A DNA stretch of 64,000 nucleotides. Source: Deltaproteobacteria bacterium HGW-Deltaproteobacteria-13. Its GTDB lineage: Bacteria > Desulfobacterota > Syntrophia > Syntrophales > Smithellaceae. The DNA lies in assembly GCA_002840555.1 (NCBI GenBank), contig PHBJ01000007.1:1-64000 (forward strand), written 5' to 3'. The notes beneath the pieces are model-generated. The model saw nothing but the letters and a program-made list of their open reading frames with translations. It was not told the origin of the DNA and searched no databases. Of the stretch, positions 45,783 through 58,051 are shown in pieces; position 1 is the first letter of the stretch; every line of letters begins with the position of its first letter. Both the position numbers and the translations under genes were made by a program.

Positions 45783-46263
45783 ACCTTAAAGCGTTGCGTT
45801 GATGCGTTCCCATCCAGAAGATTTTCAGGCAACGGGGACATTGATTATATTCAGCGCAATTTTCAAAAACATACGGCGGCACCAGATCACGGACCTCTTC
45901 CCTCTCCACCGGATGAAGCTTTTCGTTGCACTCAAGACAAATCCCGAACATCTTCTTCCCGTCTATCTTCAGGGAATACTTTTCGATAACCTCATTGAGT
46001 TGGCGGCCGGCATCACCGTGTGGAATTAAAAACAGACCGCCGGAAAACTGGCGTTCGATCATATCTTTTCTTCTGGTGAGGACGATCCTGCCTTCAGCTT
46101 CAGCCTGTCGCAGCAAGGTCCTGCCGGCTTCTTGCGGAAACACAACCGTATCGTAACCTAGAAGCCGCAACCATTTAGCCAACCGCCCCAGAGAGGCGTC
46201 GGTCATAAATCTGAAGTTCTCAAACACGGACGGGTCGATATTATTTGGGTGTTTTCTGTTCAT
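45748..46263 (-). CDS. Mut7-C type RNase-domain protein with zinc ribbon
   Basis: About 171 residues. The PIN-related Mut7-C domain (about 18-90) opens RFMTDASLGRLAKWLRLLGYDT, with the acidic residue of the active site, and contains VLTRRKDM. A C-terminal zinc ribbon follows: GICLECNEKL and QCPRCLKIFW (two C-x2-C knuckles). RNase activity is inferred from the fold. The ATG at 46263 is inside the upstream lapA-like gene (overlap 23 bp); longer starts up to 46311 lack support. Tail-to-tail overlap with mog. Confidence 0.82.
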   Translation of the reverse strand: MNRKHPNNIDPSVFENFRFMTDASLGRLAKWLRLLGYDTVVFPQEAGRTLLRQAEAEGRIVLTRRKDMIERQFSGGLFLIPHGDAGRQLNEVIEKYSLKIDGKKMFGICLECNEKLHPVEREEVRDLVPPYVFENCAEYNQCPRCLKIFWMGTHQRNALRFMEKHIPSHLP

Positions 46264-46564
46264 CGATAATTGGCGGAGCTTCATTGGCATGAAGTTCTTT
46301 GCGCAAATCACGAACCAGCTTATTTAAACGTCTGATTGTGCGATTTAAACGGAAACGTTCCACGATGCCCCAAAAAGCTGAAATGATAACGCCAACGAGA
46401 ATGGAGATGAAAATCAGCAAATAAGCCGGTACGGGTTTTAAATTACCTAAAATATTATGATCCAGTATATTATAATGCAACGGCACCATCGTTAAATTTT
46501 GCTGAGAAAAAGTAACGATAAATAAAGAAAATATTATAACAAGAATCAAATAAATTATTCTCAT
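46241..46564 (-). CDS. LapA-domain inner-membrane protein
   Basis: 107 residues. Two transmembrane segments (about 3-20 and 43-66) with FSQQNLTMVPLHYN between them, then a coiled-coil-like tail RLNRTIRRLNKLVRDLRKE. This is the LapA (DUF1049) layout; in E. coli LapA works with LapB to regulate LpxC and LPS synthesis. Whether that holds here is an inference. AGGAGG lies inside the end of the HIT gene upstream, so translation is coupled. Confidence 0.85.
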   Translation of the reverse strand: MRIIYLILVIIFSLFIVTFSQQNLTMVPLHYNILDHNILGNLKPVPAYLLIFISILVGVIISAFWGIVERFRLNRTIRRLNKLVRDLRKELHANEAPPIIDEQKTPK

Positions 46565-46568
46565 TACA

Positions 46569-47054
46569 TTATTCCTCCTGATGATATTTTTTAAAAAATG
46601 GCGCAAGAACAGCCGCAGTTGTCGCCACAGCCTCCGGAATAACCCGGACATTCGTCACAACACTCATGAAATTCGTATCGCCTTCCCATCGCGGAATCAC
46701 GTGAACATGAAAATGTTCTTCAATACCGGCGCCTGCCGCCTTGCCGATATTGGCGCCTACATTGAATCCATCAGGTTTCATCGCTTCTTTCATCGCCCTG
46801 ATTGATATTTCCAAAAGATCAAATATTTCTTTTCTTTCTTCCGGGGTCAATTCTTCGATTTGTCCTACATGTCTCTGGGGGATGATCATTAAATGACCGT
46901 TGACATACGGGTATCTGTTCATCATCACGTAGGCGGTTTTACCTTCAAACAGGATAAAATCATCACATCTGACGGAACATTTGCAGAAAACGCATCCTTC
47001 AGGTTTTTCCCCTTTTATATAGTCCATGCGCCAGGGTGCGAAAATTGTTTCCAT
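46569..47054 (-). CDS. HIT-family nucleotide hydrolase or transferase
   Basis: 161 residues. An N-terminal CVFCKC pair (metal or structural), NRYPYVNGHLMIIP, and the histidine triad HFHVHVIPRW. Closest in layout to Ap4A-phosphorylase-like HIT proteins of anaerobes and mycobacteria. Acts on dinucleoside polyphosphates or nucleoside phosphoramidates. The stop lies within the Shine-Dalgarno of lapA, 4 bp before its start. Confidence 0.92.
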   Translation of the reverse strand: METIFAPWRMDYIKGEKPEGCVFCKCSVRCDDFILFEGKTAYVMMNRYPYVNGHLMIIPQRHVGQIEELTPEERKEIFDLLEISIRAMKEAMKPDGFNVGANIGKAAGAGIEEHFHVHVIPRWEGDTNFMSVVTNVRVIPEAVATTAAVLAPFFKKYHQEE

Positions 47055-47077
47055 ATTTAAAACCAGCCGGTTATTAA

Positions 47078-47569
47078 TTATATTTTAATTATCCTACCTG
47101 TTACATCTTTGTCAATTTCTAATATGCCAATGGTTCTGGAAGAGTTAAAATATCGATCTGCCGCCGAACCGGGATTAAAATACAACACGTTATCTTTTTT
47201 GTGATTTACCGGTTTATGCGTATGTCCATAAACAATGCAATCCACATCTTTAAACACGTCCGATATTCTTTCTTCAATGCCAAAGGAAGATCCCCATCCA
47301 TGAATCAGGAGGAATTTATATCCCTTTATTTCAAATAATGAATGCTCGGGGAACTTTTCTTTAACCGAAGAATTATCCATGTTGCCGCAGACAGCCTTAA
47401 TTTCCTTTTCCCCGAAAATTTCCAAAACACGCACATCCACCATATCCCCGGCATGAAGAATTATATCGACATCGCTGAAATGTTCAGCGATACATTTTTT
47501 CATCTTATCATCATAATCATCCAGATGAGTGTCGGAAATGACGCCAATTTTTATTTTCTTGTCTTCCAT
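47078..47569 (-). CDS. YfcE/MJ0936-type metallophosphoesterase
   Basis: About 163 residues of the calcineurin-like fold. Metal ligands are visible in VISDTHLDD, LHAGDMVD, VCGNMD, LIHGWGS and GHTHKP. Small stand-alone phosphodiesterases of this type cleave phosphodiester model substrates; the natural substrate is unknown. ATG at 47569 preferred to the TTG at 47575. First gene of the minus-strand group metallophosphoesterase-HIT-lapA-Mut7-C. Confidence 0.9.
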   Translation of the reverse strand: MEDKKIKIGVISDTHLDDYDDKMKKCIAEHFSDVDIILHAGDMVDVRVLEIFGEKEIKAVCGNMDNSSVKEKFPEHSLFEIKGYKFLLIHGWGSSFGIEERISDVFKDVDCIVYGHTHKPVNHKKDNVLYFNPGSAADRYFNSSRTIGILEIDKDVTGRIIKI

Positions 47570-47696
47570 AACCAACCGCCAATCTGTAGCTTATTAACGG
47601 TTAGAGACAAAAAAAACAAGTTTTATTTCTTTGATTTTATAAAGGTAAAAAAGCTTTTAATTTGACTTTATGGCCAAGTAAAGTTATGAATTGCCC

Positions 47697-49996
<2,300 letters not shown>

Positions 49997-50001
49997 ATTC
50001 C

Positions 50002-50274
50002 ATGAAACGAGTGCACGTTAATATCAGCGGCAGAGTGCAGTTAGTAGGTTTCCGTTTCGCCACCCATCGTGCGGCAATAGGTTTTCACATGACCGGATGG
50101 GTCAGAAATACGGCCAACGGAAGCGTGGAAGCCGTGTTTGAAGGCGAAGATAAAAGTGTGGATAAGATGCTGGAATGGTGCCATATCGGCCCGCCCGCCG
50201 CGCGAGTTGAAAACGTAATCATCACTCAAGAGCCTTACACCGGTGAATTCAACAACTTTACGATTAAATATTAA
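50002..50274 (+). CDS. Acylphosphatase
   Basis: 90 residues, the whole family domain. Catalytic Arg18 in VGFRFATH and Asn36 in GWVRNTANG are present. The phosphate loop reads GRVQLVGFR, with Leu14 where nearly all relatives have Gly (the PROSITE pattern allows Gly or His). Hydrolyses carboxyl-phosphate bonds of small metabolites such as carbamoyl- or acetyl-phosphate. GGCAGG at the ligA end serves as Shine-Dalgarno. Confidence 0.93.
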   Translation: MKRVHVNISGRVQLVGFRFATHRAAIGFHMTGWVRNTANGSVEAVFEGEDKSVDKMLEWCHIGPPAARVENVIITQEPYTGEFNNFTIKY

Positions 50275-50283
50275 AAGAGCGGC

Positions 50284-50310
50284 TTGAAATAACGCAATCT
50301 TTGCTATAAT
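50284..50310 (+). promoter_or_regulatory. Candidate promoter of eno
   Basis: TTGAAA (50284-50289) and a consensus -10 TATAAT (50305-50310) with a short 15-bp spacer; shifting the -35 by one base gives 16 bp. It lies 25 bp before the eno ATG (50335), which has AAGGAG. Confidence 0.5.
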
Positions 50311-50319
50311 ATTCAATAA

Positions 50320-51645
<1,326 letters not shown>

Positions 51646-51702
51646 TAACGGCATTAGCGTATATCTCCGGGAGTTACTTTTTAAAATTATCTCTCTCCTA
51701 TT

Positions 51703-54339
51703 TTACAACAATCTAAAAAGCCGGCGGCGCAGAACTTCCATCTCCGCCCTGTTTTCGGTCAGGGTATATGAAATTTCTTTCTTTTCTTTCTTCCCGTTTT
51801 TCTCAAATTTTATTATAGTGTTTATCAGTTTCGAATCTTCAAGAAAAATCATTACATTAGAATAATTCGATTGAGAAAGCGCTTCTATCCGTAAAATTTC
51901 GCCTTTACGGTACATCCGGTCACCGAGCGACCTGATTTTCTTTAACCAATCCTTTGATGTTTGCGGATTTTTCTTCAGATACAGGCAGCTTTTGATGACG
52001 ATCCAGTAGGACTCCAGATAATTGTGAATCAGATCGGCGTAAGATTTTAGTTTTTTACTGCCTTTGCCTTTTATTTCTATGTAAATTTGACCTTCCTTCT
52101 CAGTGGATGTGATCATTTTTCTATCGTATAAATACGCCAGCACTTCGTTAACTTCCTCCGCATCATCCTTGTGTTCATCAAAAATAAATTCGTTCCAGAG
52201 AAGCTTCTTGAGGAATTTATAATCCCCCATGATCCGGTTAAGCGAGATTAAATCTTCATTACTTTTAATCATGGACGTGGCGACAAAGCATAGAGGAACA
52301 AAGAAGTGTAAAATGTTGTTTTTATAATATTCCAGATTGAGCCTTTTTTCTTCTTTCAACGAATAAACCACTTCCTGCATTTCTTCGTCCTCATCTTCTT
52401 CGGCTTCAATTTTGGAGATAAATCCCTGCTGCACAAAAATGTTAAGGGCATCCGTTATCGCTTTATCGCAGTGAGCAAATGTTTCCGCAAATTTAACTTT
52501 CCTCACGGAAAGATAGTCGTAAAACTCATTCAAAATATCCAGCAAATCATTGTGAGATATTCCTCTGCGGTCATGACTTAAGATCACGGCGGCAACCAGC
52601 GAAAAAGGCGTGACGACGGAAACTTTATTAATTTCCAGAACGATTTCATAGCCTATTTTCCGGTAAAGGCTTTGTCGTTCATCCACAGCCATTTGTTCGA
52701 TCGGCTTTTCCTGCGCCGCAAGATAGTCTTTCATAATCATCGGTTCGCCGATGTTGACATAAACGCGGCCATATCTTCGACTCAATATTTTACTGGTTTT
52801 AATGATCTCTGTGGTATTTTCCGGCGTTTTAGATTCACCGGCCAATTCTTTGAGATAGGACTTCTCCTCAATCACGCGGTCATAGCCGATATAAACCGGA
52901 ATCGCTGCAAAGTTTTCGCAATATTTTTCCTGATAAGCCTGAATAACCATGGAAAGAAGGCCGTATTTGGGCATGACCATCTTCCCGGTACGGCTGCGTC
53001 CGCCTTCAATAAAAAATTCCAGAGGCAGTCCTTCTTTCAAGAGTATCGCCAGATATTTGGCAAAGACTTCGGAATAAACTTTGTTGCCCCGGAAACTTCT
53101 GCGCAGAAAAAAAGCTCCTGATTTGCGGAAAATGTAACCCATCGGGAAGAAAGATAAATTGTTTCCGGCGGCAATAAACGGGAGCTGAATATTATTTTTA
53201 TAAAAAACATAATGGATCAAAAGATAATCAATATGACTGCGATGACAGGGAACAATGACAAACGGCATTTTTTTGGATATATTGCGTATCCTGGCCATGC
53301 CTTCCAAATCGATCGATAAACCGTCGTAAATATCGTTCCAGAGCCAGTTGAGTACTTTTCGCCACATGGCTATGAAAGTTTCACTGTAATCGGCGGCAAT
53401 TTCATAAAGATAACGGCGCGCGTCTTTTTTAACGGCCAGCTTGTCCTTTTTTTCTTCCGCCGCATAGTCGGTAATAAATTTCTTCACGGATTCATCGCTT
53501 AGCACCATGCCGATGAGTTCTTCCCGCGATTTTAAAGCCGGTCCGACGACCGTGTCCTTTTCTTTTTCAATGCGGTCAATTAATTCTCCCCGCAATTCGC
53601 GAACAGTTGCTTCCTGAGAAGGACCTTTTCTTTCCGTTAAATATTCGGATAATTTAACCGGTTCCGCCGGGATAACAAAAGCATTACTGGAGTAACGTAC
53701 AAAGGTGATTAAACGGCGCAAAGCGCCTGTGTGCTCCGTTTGCCCGAAAAGAATATTAAACAGACTTTCATCTTCTTTTTCCCGTCTGCGCCCGTAAGAA
53801 ACAAGAACCGGCACAATATAAATGGGAAAATCAATCGTCTTCTGCACATTAATCAAGCTGATGATCGCGCTTTCCGCAGATCTGTTTTCGATAAATTCCG
53901 ATTCGCCCAAATGAATGACGATGCTCTTCCTTTCCTGAACAACTCTTTCAACATAATCCAGTTTGCCCTGCCAGGCCTTCTGCTCTTTTCCTAAACGGCG
54001 TAAAAAAGAATACCAGAAAAACTTAAGCATTTTCGGCAGAGGCTGCCAGAAGGACATATTCATTCCATGGCAATATACGGGAATCGGAACGCCTTTGCGT
54101 TTAAAAAGTTCATAAATAATGAGACTGTTGAGTTCACTGCGCTGGTTTAAAGCGTAAATGACGACGCCTTCCGTGGAGAGTTTCTTTATGGCGTCAACAT
54201 ACTCATCGGCAATGGAAACGCGCGAAAGGAAGGACTTGAGCAACCGGAATTGGAAAAATTTTTGTTCATCGTAAAGATGTCCGGAATAATATTCTTTATC
54301 AGGATGTAGTTTAGCAAAACTATTTTTTTCTTCCATCAT
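51703..54339 (-). CDS. plsB: Glycerol-3-phosphate acyltransferase PlsB (large form)
   Basis: 878 residues, longer than E. coli PlsB (about 807). The acyltransferase core (about 330-560) has block I VPCHRSHIDYLL, block III FFIEGGRSRTGK and block IV AAIPVYIGYDRVIEE. It makes lysophosphatidate at the inner membrane. The N-terminal 300 residues and the C-terminal 300 are helical and variable. GGAG before ATG. Together with pgsA it supplies phospholipid synthesis. Alone on its strand; no dgkA or lexA beside it. Confidence 0.93.
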   Translation of the reverse strand: MMEEKNSFAKLHPDKEYYSGHLYDEQKFFQFRLLKSFLSRVSIADEYVDAIKKLSTEGVVIYALNQRSELNSLIIYELFKRKGVPIPVYCHGMNMSFWQPLPKMLKFFWYSFLRRLGKEQKAWQGKLDYVERVVQERKSIVIHLGESEFIENRSAESAIISLINVQKTIDFPIYIVPVLVSYGRRREKEDESLFNILFGQTEHTGALRRLITFVRYSSNAFVIPAEPVKLSEYLTERKGPSQEATVRELRGELIDRIEKEKDTVVGPALKSREELIGMVLSDESVKKFITDYAAEEKKDKLAVKKDARRYLYEIAADYSETFIAMWRKVLNWLWNDIYDGLSIDLEGMARIRNISKKMPFVIVPCHRSHIDYLLIHYVFYKNNIQLPFIAAGNNLSFFPMGYIFRKSGAFFLRRSFRGNKVYSEVFAKYLAILLKEGLPLEFFIEGGRSRTGKMVMPKYGLLSMVIQAYQEKYCENFAAIPVYIGYDRVIEEKSYLKELAGESKTPENTTEIIKTSKILSRRYGRVYVNIGEPMIMKDYLAAQEKPIEQMAVDERQSLYRKIGYEIVLEINKVSVVTPFSLVAAVILSHDRRGISHNDLLDILNEFYDYLSVRKVKFAETFAHCDKAITDALNIFVQQGFISKIEAEEDEDEEMQEVVYSLKEEKRLNLEYYKNNILHFFVPLCFVATSMIKSNEDLISLNRIMGDYKFLKKLLWNEFIFDEHKDDAEEVNEVLAYLYDRKMITSTEKEGQIYIEIKGKGSKKLKSYADLIHNYLESYWIVIKSCLYLKKNPQTSKDWLKKIRSLGDRMYRKGEILRIEALSQSNYSNVMIFLEDSKLINTIIKFEKNGKKEKKEISYTLTENRAEMEVLRRRLFRLL

Positions 54340-54470
54340 GGGTATTCTCCGCCGGAAATAACGGTAAGATGTAAAAAGTTGAATTTATTTTTCTTGATTA
54401 TACATCATTTAAAAGTTTTGTGCGATCATGATACAATCGCTGTAAACTTGAACAGGTTTTTTAACAAAAA

Positions 54471-56255
54471 TCAATCATCTTCCATTTGAAATTCGTCAGG
54501 AAAACGTTTTGCCATATAATCATGCACGTAAGCCCGGACTTCGGAAGCCGTATTAAAAGTCAGAGCCTTTTTCAACAATATTTTTGATTCCTTCAACGTG
54601 GATTCCCTTATAATTTTCTTAATCCGCGGAATAGCCAGATGGTTCATGCTTAATTCATCCAGTTCCATTCCCAGAAGAATCAAGACGCAAAGAGGATCGC
54701 CGGCCATTTCACCGCACATCGCCGTATGAATATTCGCTTTATGCGCCGCATCCACCGTTTGCTTGATGAATCTCAAAACAGCCGGATGTAAAGGTTCATA
54801 CAAGTAGGTCAGGCGTTCGTTGGCCCGGTCAATGGCCAGAGAATATTGGATCAGGTCATTTGTGCCGATGCTGAAAAAATCCACTTCCTGGGCCAGTTTA
54901 TCGGCAATCACAACCGCGGCAGGCACTTCAATCATCGCGCCTATTTCCATTTTATCGGCAATTTTTACGCCTTGCGCTAAAAGCTCCTGACGGGCTTCTT
55001 CCAGCAATTTCTTTGCTTCGCGAATTTCGTCTACGCTGGAAATCATCGGGAAAAGAATTTTTATTTTTCCAAAGGCACTGGCACGCCAGATGGCTCTGAG
55101 CTGCGTCTTGAATATTTCAACTTCCTTAAGACAGAAACGAATGGCACGGAGGCCCATCTGCGGATTTAATTCTTTCCCCTGTTTCTGGTAATTGGGAAAC
55201 TTATCTCCGCCTAAATCAAACGTGCGTATGGTCGACCACGATAAATTTTTCTCGGTAACGACCTGGCGATAATTATTGAAATGGTCGTCTTCCGTGGGTA
55301 AATCTTCACGATAGATATATAAAAATTCCGTACGGTAAAGCCCAATGTTTTCCGCGCCGTGAGTCATTGCCGAGGGAATTTCTTCGACAAATTCTATATT
55401 GCAGCCGATTTGGACATGATAATCATCAAGTGTTACGGCGGGCAGTTTTCCATATTTAAGATACTCGTCTTTTGCGGCATCATAATGGCGCTTCTTTTCT
55501 TCGTACCTTTTGAGCATGTCCGGATAGGGATTGATCACCACCAGGCCGGAGGTGCCGTCGACGATGACTTCATCCCCCGTGTGGCCAAATCGAGTCACAT
55601 TATCCAGACCGACGACAGCCGGTAATTCCAGAGACCGGGCGACAATGGCCGTGTGCGATGTGCGGCCGCCGCTGTCTGTGGCAAAACCGAAAATCTTATC
55701 CAGTTTCATCTGGGCCGTGTCGGCAGGAGACAAATCATGTGAAACAATAATCAGGCCGTCATAGCCCTCTTCCCAGACAATTTCATTTTTTTCACCGGAC
55801 AGGTTGCGCAATATTCTCTGGACGACATATTGAACATCGCTGACTCGACTGCTGATATAGGCGTCCTTGACGCCCTCAAAGATCTGTTTGTAATGATCCA
55901 GCGTCATACGCAACGCCCATTCCGCGTTGACGCCTAATCTGCGTATATATTTAATGGTGCGGTTGGAAAATATTTTATCTTTTAAAATAAGAATATGAAC
56001 ATCAATAACGTAAACCGGTTCGGTAACTTTTTCTTTTTTGAGGTTCTTTTGAATTTCCAGCAGCTGCTGTTCCGATTCTTTGAGGGCTTTTTTAAAGCGA
56101 AGCACTTCCTGCGGAATCAAAGAAGCATCGTTGAGTTTATAAAAAGAAATCTGGCTGTCCAACGGATCAAAACGGTAACACCTGCCGATGGCAATACCGG
56201 GAGAAACACCGACACCTTTAAGAACCAACGTTTTCATAGTCTGATCAGCGCTCAT
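54471..56255 (-). CDS. ptsI: PTS enzyme I (phosphoenolpyruvate-protein phosphotransferase)
   Basis: 594 residues. Phospho-acceptor His201 in GGRTSHTAIVAR; the PEP-binding LYRTEFLYI, MCGEMAGDP and GTNDLIQYSLAIDR are intact. No GAF or other N-terminal sensor, so the sugar-PTS form, not PtsP (nitrogen). Transfers phosphate from PEP to HPr. Follows HPr by 8 bp. An alternative start is Met7. Confidence 0.95.
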   Translation of the reverse strand: MSADQTMKTLVLKGVGVSPGIAIGRCYRFDPLDSQISFYKLNDASLIPQEVLRFKKALKESEQQLLEIQKNLKKEKVTEPVYVIDVHILILKDKIFSNRTIKYIRRLGVNAEWALRMTLDHYKQIFEGVKDAYISSRVSDVQYVVQRILRNLSGEKNEIVWEEGYDGLIIVSHDLSPADTAQMKLDKIFGFATDSGGRTSHTAIVARSLELPAVVGLDNVTRFGHTGDEVIVDGTSGLVVINPYPDMLKRYEEKKRHYDAAKDEYLKYGKLPAVTLDDYHVQIGCNIEFVEEIPSAMTHGAENIGLYRTEFLYIYREDLPTEDDHFNNYRQVVTEKNLSWSTIRTFDLGGDKFPNYQKQGKELNPQMGLRAIRFCLKEVEIFKTQLRAIWRASAFGKIKILFPMISSVDEIREAKKLLEEARQELLAQGVKIADKMEIGAMIEVPAAVVIADKLAQEVDFFSIGTNDLIQYSLAIDRANERLTYLYEPLHPAVLRFIKQTVDAAHKANIHTAMCGEMAGDPLCVLILLGMELDELSMNHLAIPRIKKIIRESTLKESKILLKKALTFNTASEVRAYVHDYMAKRFPDEFQMEDD

Positions 56256-56263
56256 CTTATCGT

Positions 56264-56536
56264 TTAGTCTTCTCCAAATTTATTTTCAACAAGTTTTGCC
56301 AATTCTTCAATGGCGGCAGGAGCATCGATGCCTTCCGCTCTTATCGTTAACACGCCGCCCCGGGGACAAGCCAGTGTCAATATATCCAGAATGCTTTCAC
56401 CATCAACAGTTTGCCCTTCGTGTTCCACCTGAATCTTTGATTTAAACTGCTGAGTCACTTTTACAAAAGACGCCGCCGCTCTCGCATGAAGTCCCAATTT
56501 ATTTTTTAATTTTAAAGTTCTTATTTCTTCTGTCAA
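56264..56536 (-). CDS. ptsH: HPr phosphocarrier protein
   Basis: 90 residues. His17 in KLGLHARAAASF is the EI phosphorylation site. Ser48 in GESILDILTL occupies the HprK-target position of Gram-positive HPr, so regulation by an HPr kinase is possible. The start was set at TTG 56536: GGAAAGGA lies 8 nt upstream, and it overlaps the EIID stop as TTGA. An upstream extension of 53 codons exists in the frame but overlaps EIID and has no HPr similarity. Confidence 0.92.
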   Translation of the reverse strand: MTEEIRTLKLKNKLGLHARAAASFVKVTQQFKSKIQVEHEGQTVDGESILDILTLACPRGGVLTIRAEGIDAPAAIEELAKLVENKFGED

Positions 56537-57288
56537 TTCAAAAATCCTTTCCAGGAAATAAGAATAAACATGACGAAAGCTCCATAAATAATATAAATTT
56601 GCGATAAGCCTTTTTGAATCAATAAAAGGCAAAGCATCACTGTTGCCAGTGCTGTTAATTTCATCATAACGCCGGATATTGTTATAAAAGGCCAATATCC
56701 ATAATCCCTCGACAGCCAGATGGTCAAACCTGTCAGCATCATCACCGAAAGCCAGCGAATTTTTACGGCAACAACAGGTAAATTCAGGGAGCGGATAAAT
56801 TCGAATCCTTTCTTTCCCTTCCGGTAGCCTTCAATAAAACCTTTTAATCTTATCCAAAAATGAGCCGGTGTATAGATGCACAAGAAGACGACAGGAGCAA
56901 ATATCAGCCCCATGTAAATTAAAATAACGGCAATAATCAGGGCAAAAGGTCTCAGGGCGCCCCAGAAAAATATATCACCTATCGCTGCATAAGATGCCAT
57001 AAAGCTTTGTTTAATCGCATTGGCATCGAAGGCTTCACTTTTACCGGCCCGTTCTTCTTCCAACCGGACAATAGAACCGATGATCGGGGCGGAAAAATAC
57101 GGATGGGTATTAAACATTTGCAAGTGCGTGGTCAACATTCTTTCCGATTCCCTTTTCTGTAACCGCAATTCCCCGATCATGGGGATAATAGCCATAGCAA
57201 AACCTAAGTTTTGCATTCTCCGAAAATTAAGCGTTGTCTGGATAAAAAGAGACCTCAAAAAAATTTTTATCAAAGTCGTCTTTTTCAC
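56533..57288 (-). CDS. PTS mannose-family EIID component
   Basis: 251 residues. It opens with LIKIFLRSLFIQTTLNFRR and contains MQNLGFAMAIIP, THPYFSAPIIGSIVRLEE, GAIGDIFFWG-like AAIGDIFFWGALRPF and three to four C-terminal membrane helices, all EIID features. Normally EIID pairs with EIIC to form the permease and needs EIIA and EIIB. None of those is upstream: the 171-bp gap and the next gene (thioesterase) are unrelated. GTG start with GAGG 10 nt upstream; its stop overlaps the HPr start. Confidence 0.92.
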   Translation of the reverse strand: MKKTTLIKIFLRSLFIQTTLNFRRMQNLGFAMAIIPMIGELRLQKRESERMLTTHLQMFNTHPYFSAPIIGSIVRLEEERAGKSEAFDANAIKQSFMASYAAIGDIFFWGALRPFALIIAVILIYMGLIFAPVVFLCIYTPAHFWIRLKGFIEGYRKGKKGFEFIRSLNLPVVAVKIRWLSVMMLTGLTIWLSRDYGYWPFITISGVMMKLTALATVMLCLLLIQKGLSQIYIIYGAFVMFILISWKGFLN

Positions 57289-57459
57289 GCTTTTAAGGCC
57301 TCAAAAATAAATAACTACATATTTTAAATGACTTTTGTTTCATCGCGATAACTAACATAAAAGGCCTATTAAGTCAAAATAATAAGGAACACTTATAAAT
57401 CGGGATGATTGACGGGCTGTTTTTTATTGAATTAGTTTTGAAGAAATATCATCGATTGA

Positions 57460-57891
57460 TTATTTATAGCCGATTTCCGGCGTCAGTTTTGTCTTGCCTT
57501 TAACAAAAACACCACTCCCTCTGGCAATCTCCCTGTTTTCCGTGTCATAGAGAACAGCCTCTGCTAAATATTGAGTTTTTGTGGAATTAACGACTTTGCC
57601 GATGGCTTTTATAACACCGTGATCAACGGGCTGCAGAAGATAGATATTAAAACTTACCGTCAGGACAAAAACATCTTCCACCAGCGAATTGACGGCAAAA
57701 AAAGCCGCGTTATCCAGCGCCAAGAAATATAAGGCGCCGTGGAGTGCGTCCGCCGCATGAAAAAGTTCCCGCTTCACGGGCAATGTAATTTCGGCCTGCC
57801 CCTGGCTGATTTCCGCACGTGCGCCGGCCAGTTGCACAAACGGCGCTGAATGCATCATGTTTTCCAACTTCCGGTAATGCTCATTTTTCAA
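57460..57891 (-). CDS. PaaI-type hotdog thioesterase
   Basis: 143 residues. ELFHAADALHGALYFLALDNAAFFA is the hotdog helix with the HG pair of the PaaI/YiiD class, and VSFNIYLLQPV the central strand. Cleaves an acyl- or phenylacetyl-CoA thioester; the substrate is open. TTG start with GGGGGG 8 nt upstream. Lies before the EIID gene on the same strand with a 171-bp gap. Confidence 0.88.
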   Translation of the reverse strand: MKNEHYRKLENMMHSAPFVQLAGARAEISQGQAEITLPVKRELFHAADALHGALYFLALDNAAFFAVNSLVEDVFVLTVSFNIYLLQPVDHGVIKAIGKVVNSTKTQYLAEAVLYDTENREIARGSGVFVKGKTKLTPEIGYK

Positions 57892-58051
57892 AATTATATC
57901 CCCCCGATGTAAGGGTAAAATAATTTTGTATTTTGGTCAAGGATTTGTAAACGTTAATTTTGTGCCGGAAATTATTTTTCAATGTGTTGATTGCTTTTCT
58001 TCCCCCGGACAAGATGAAAATAATTTCAACGGCGCTTCAATTAATATCTTG

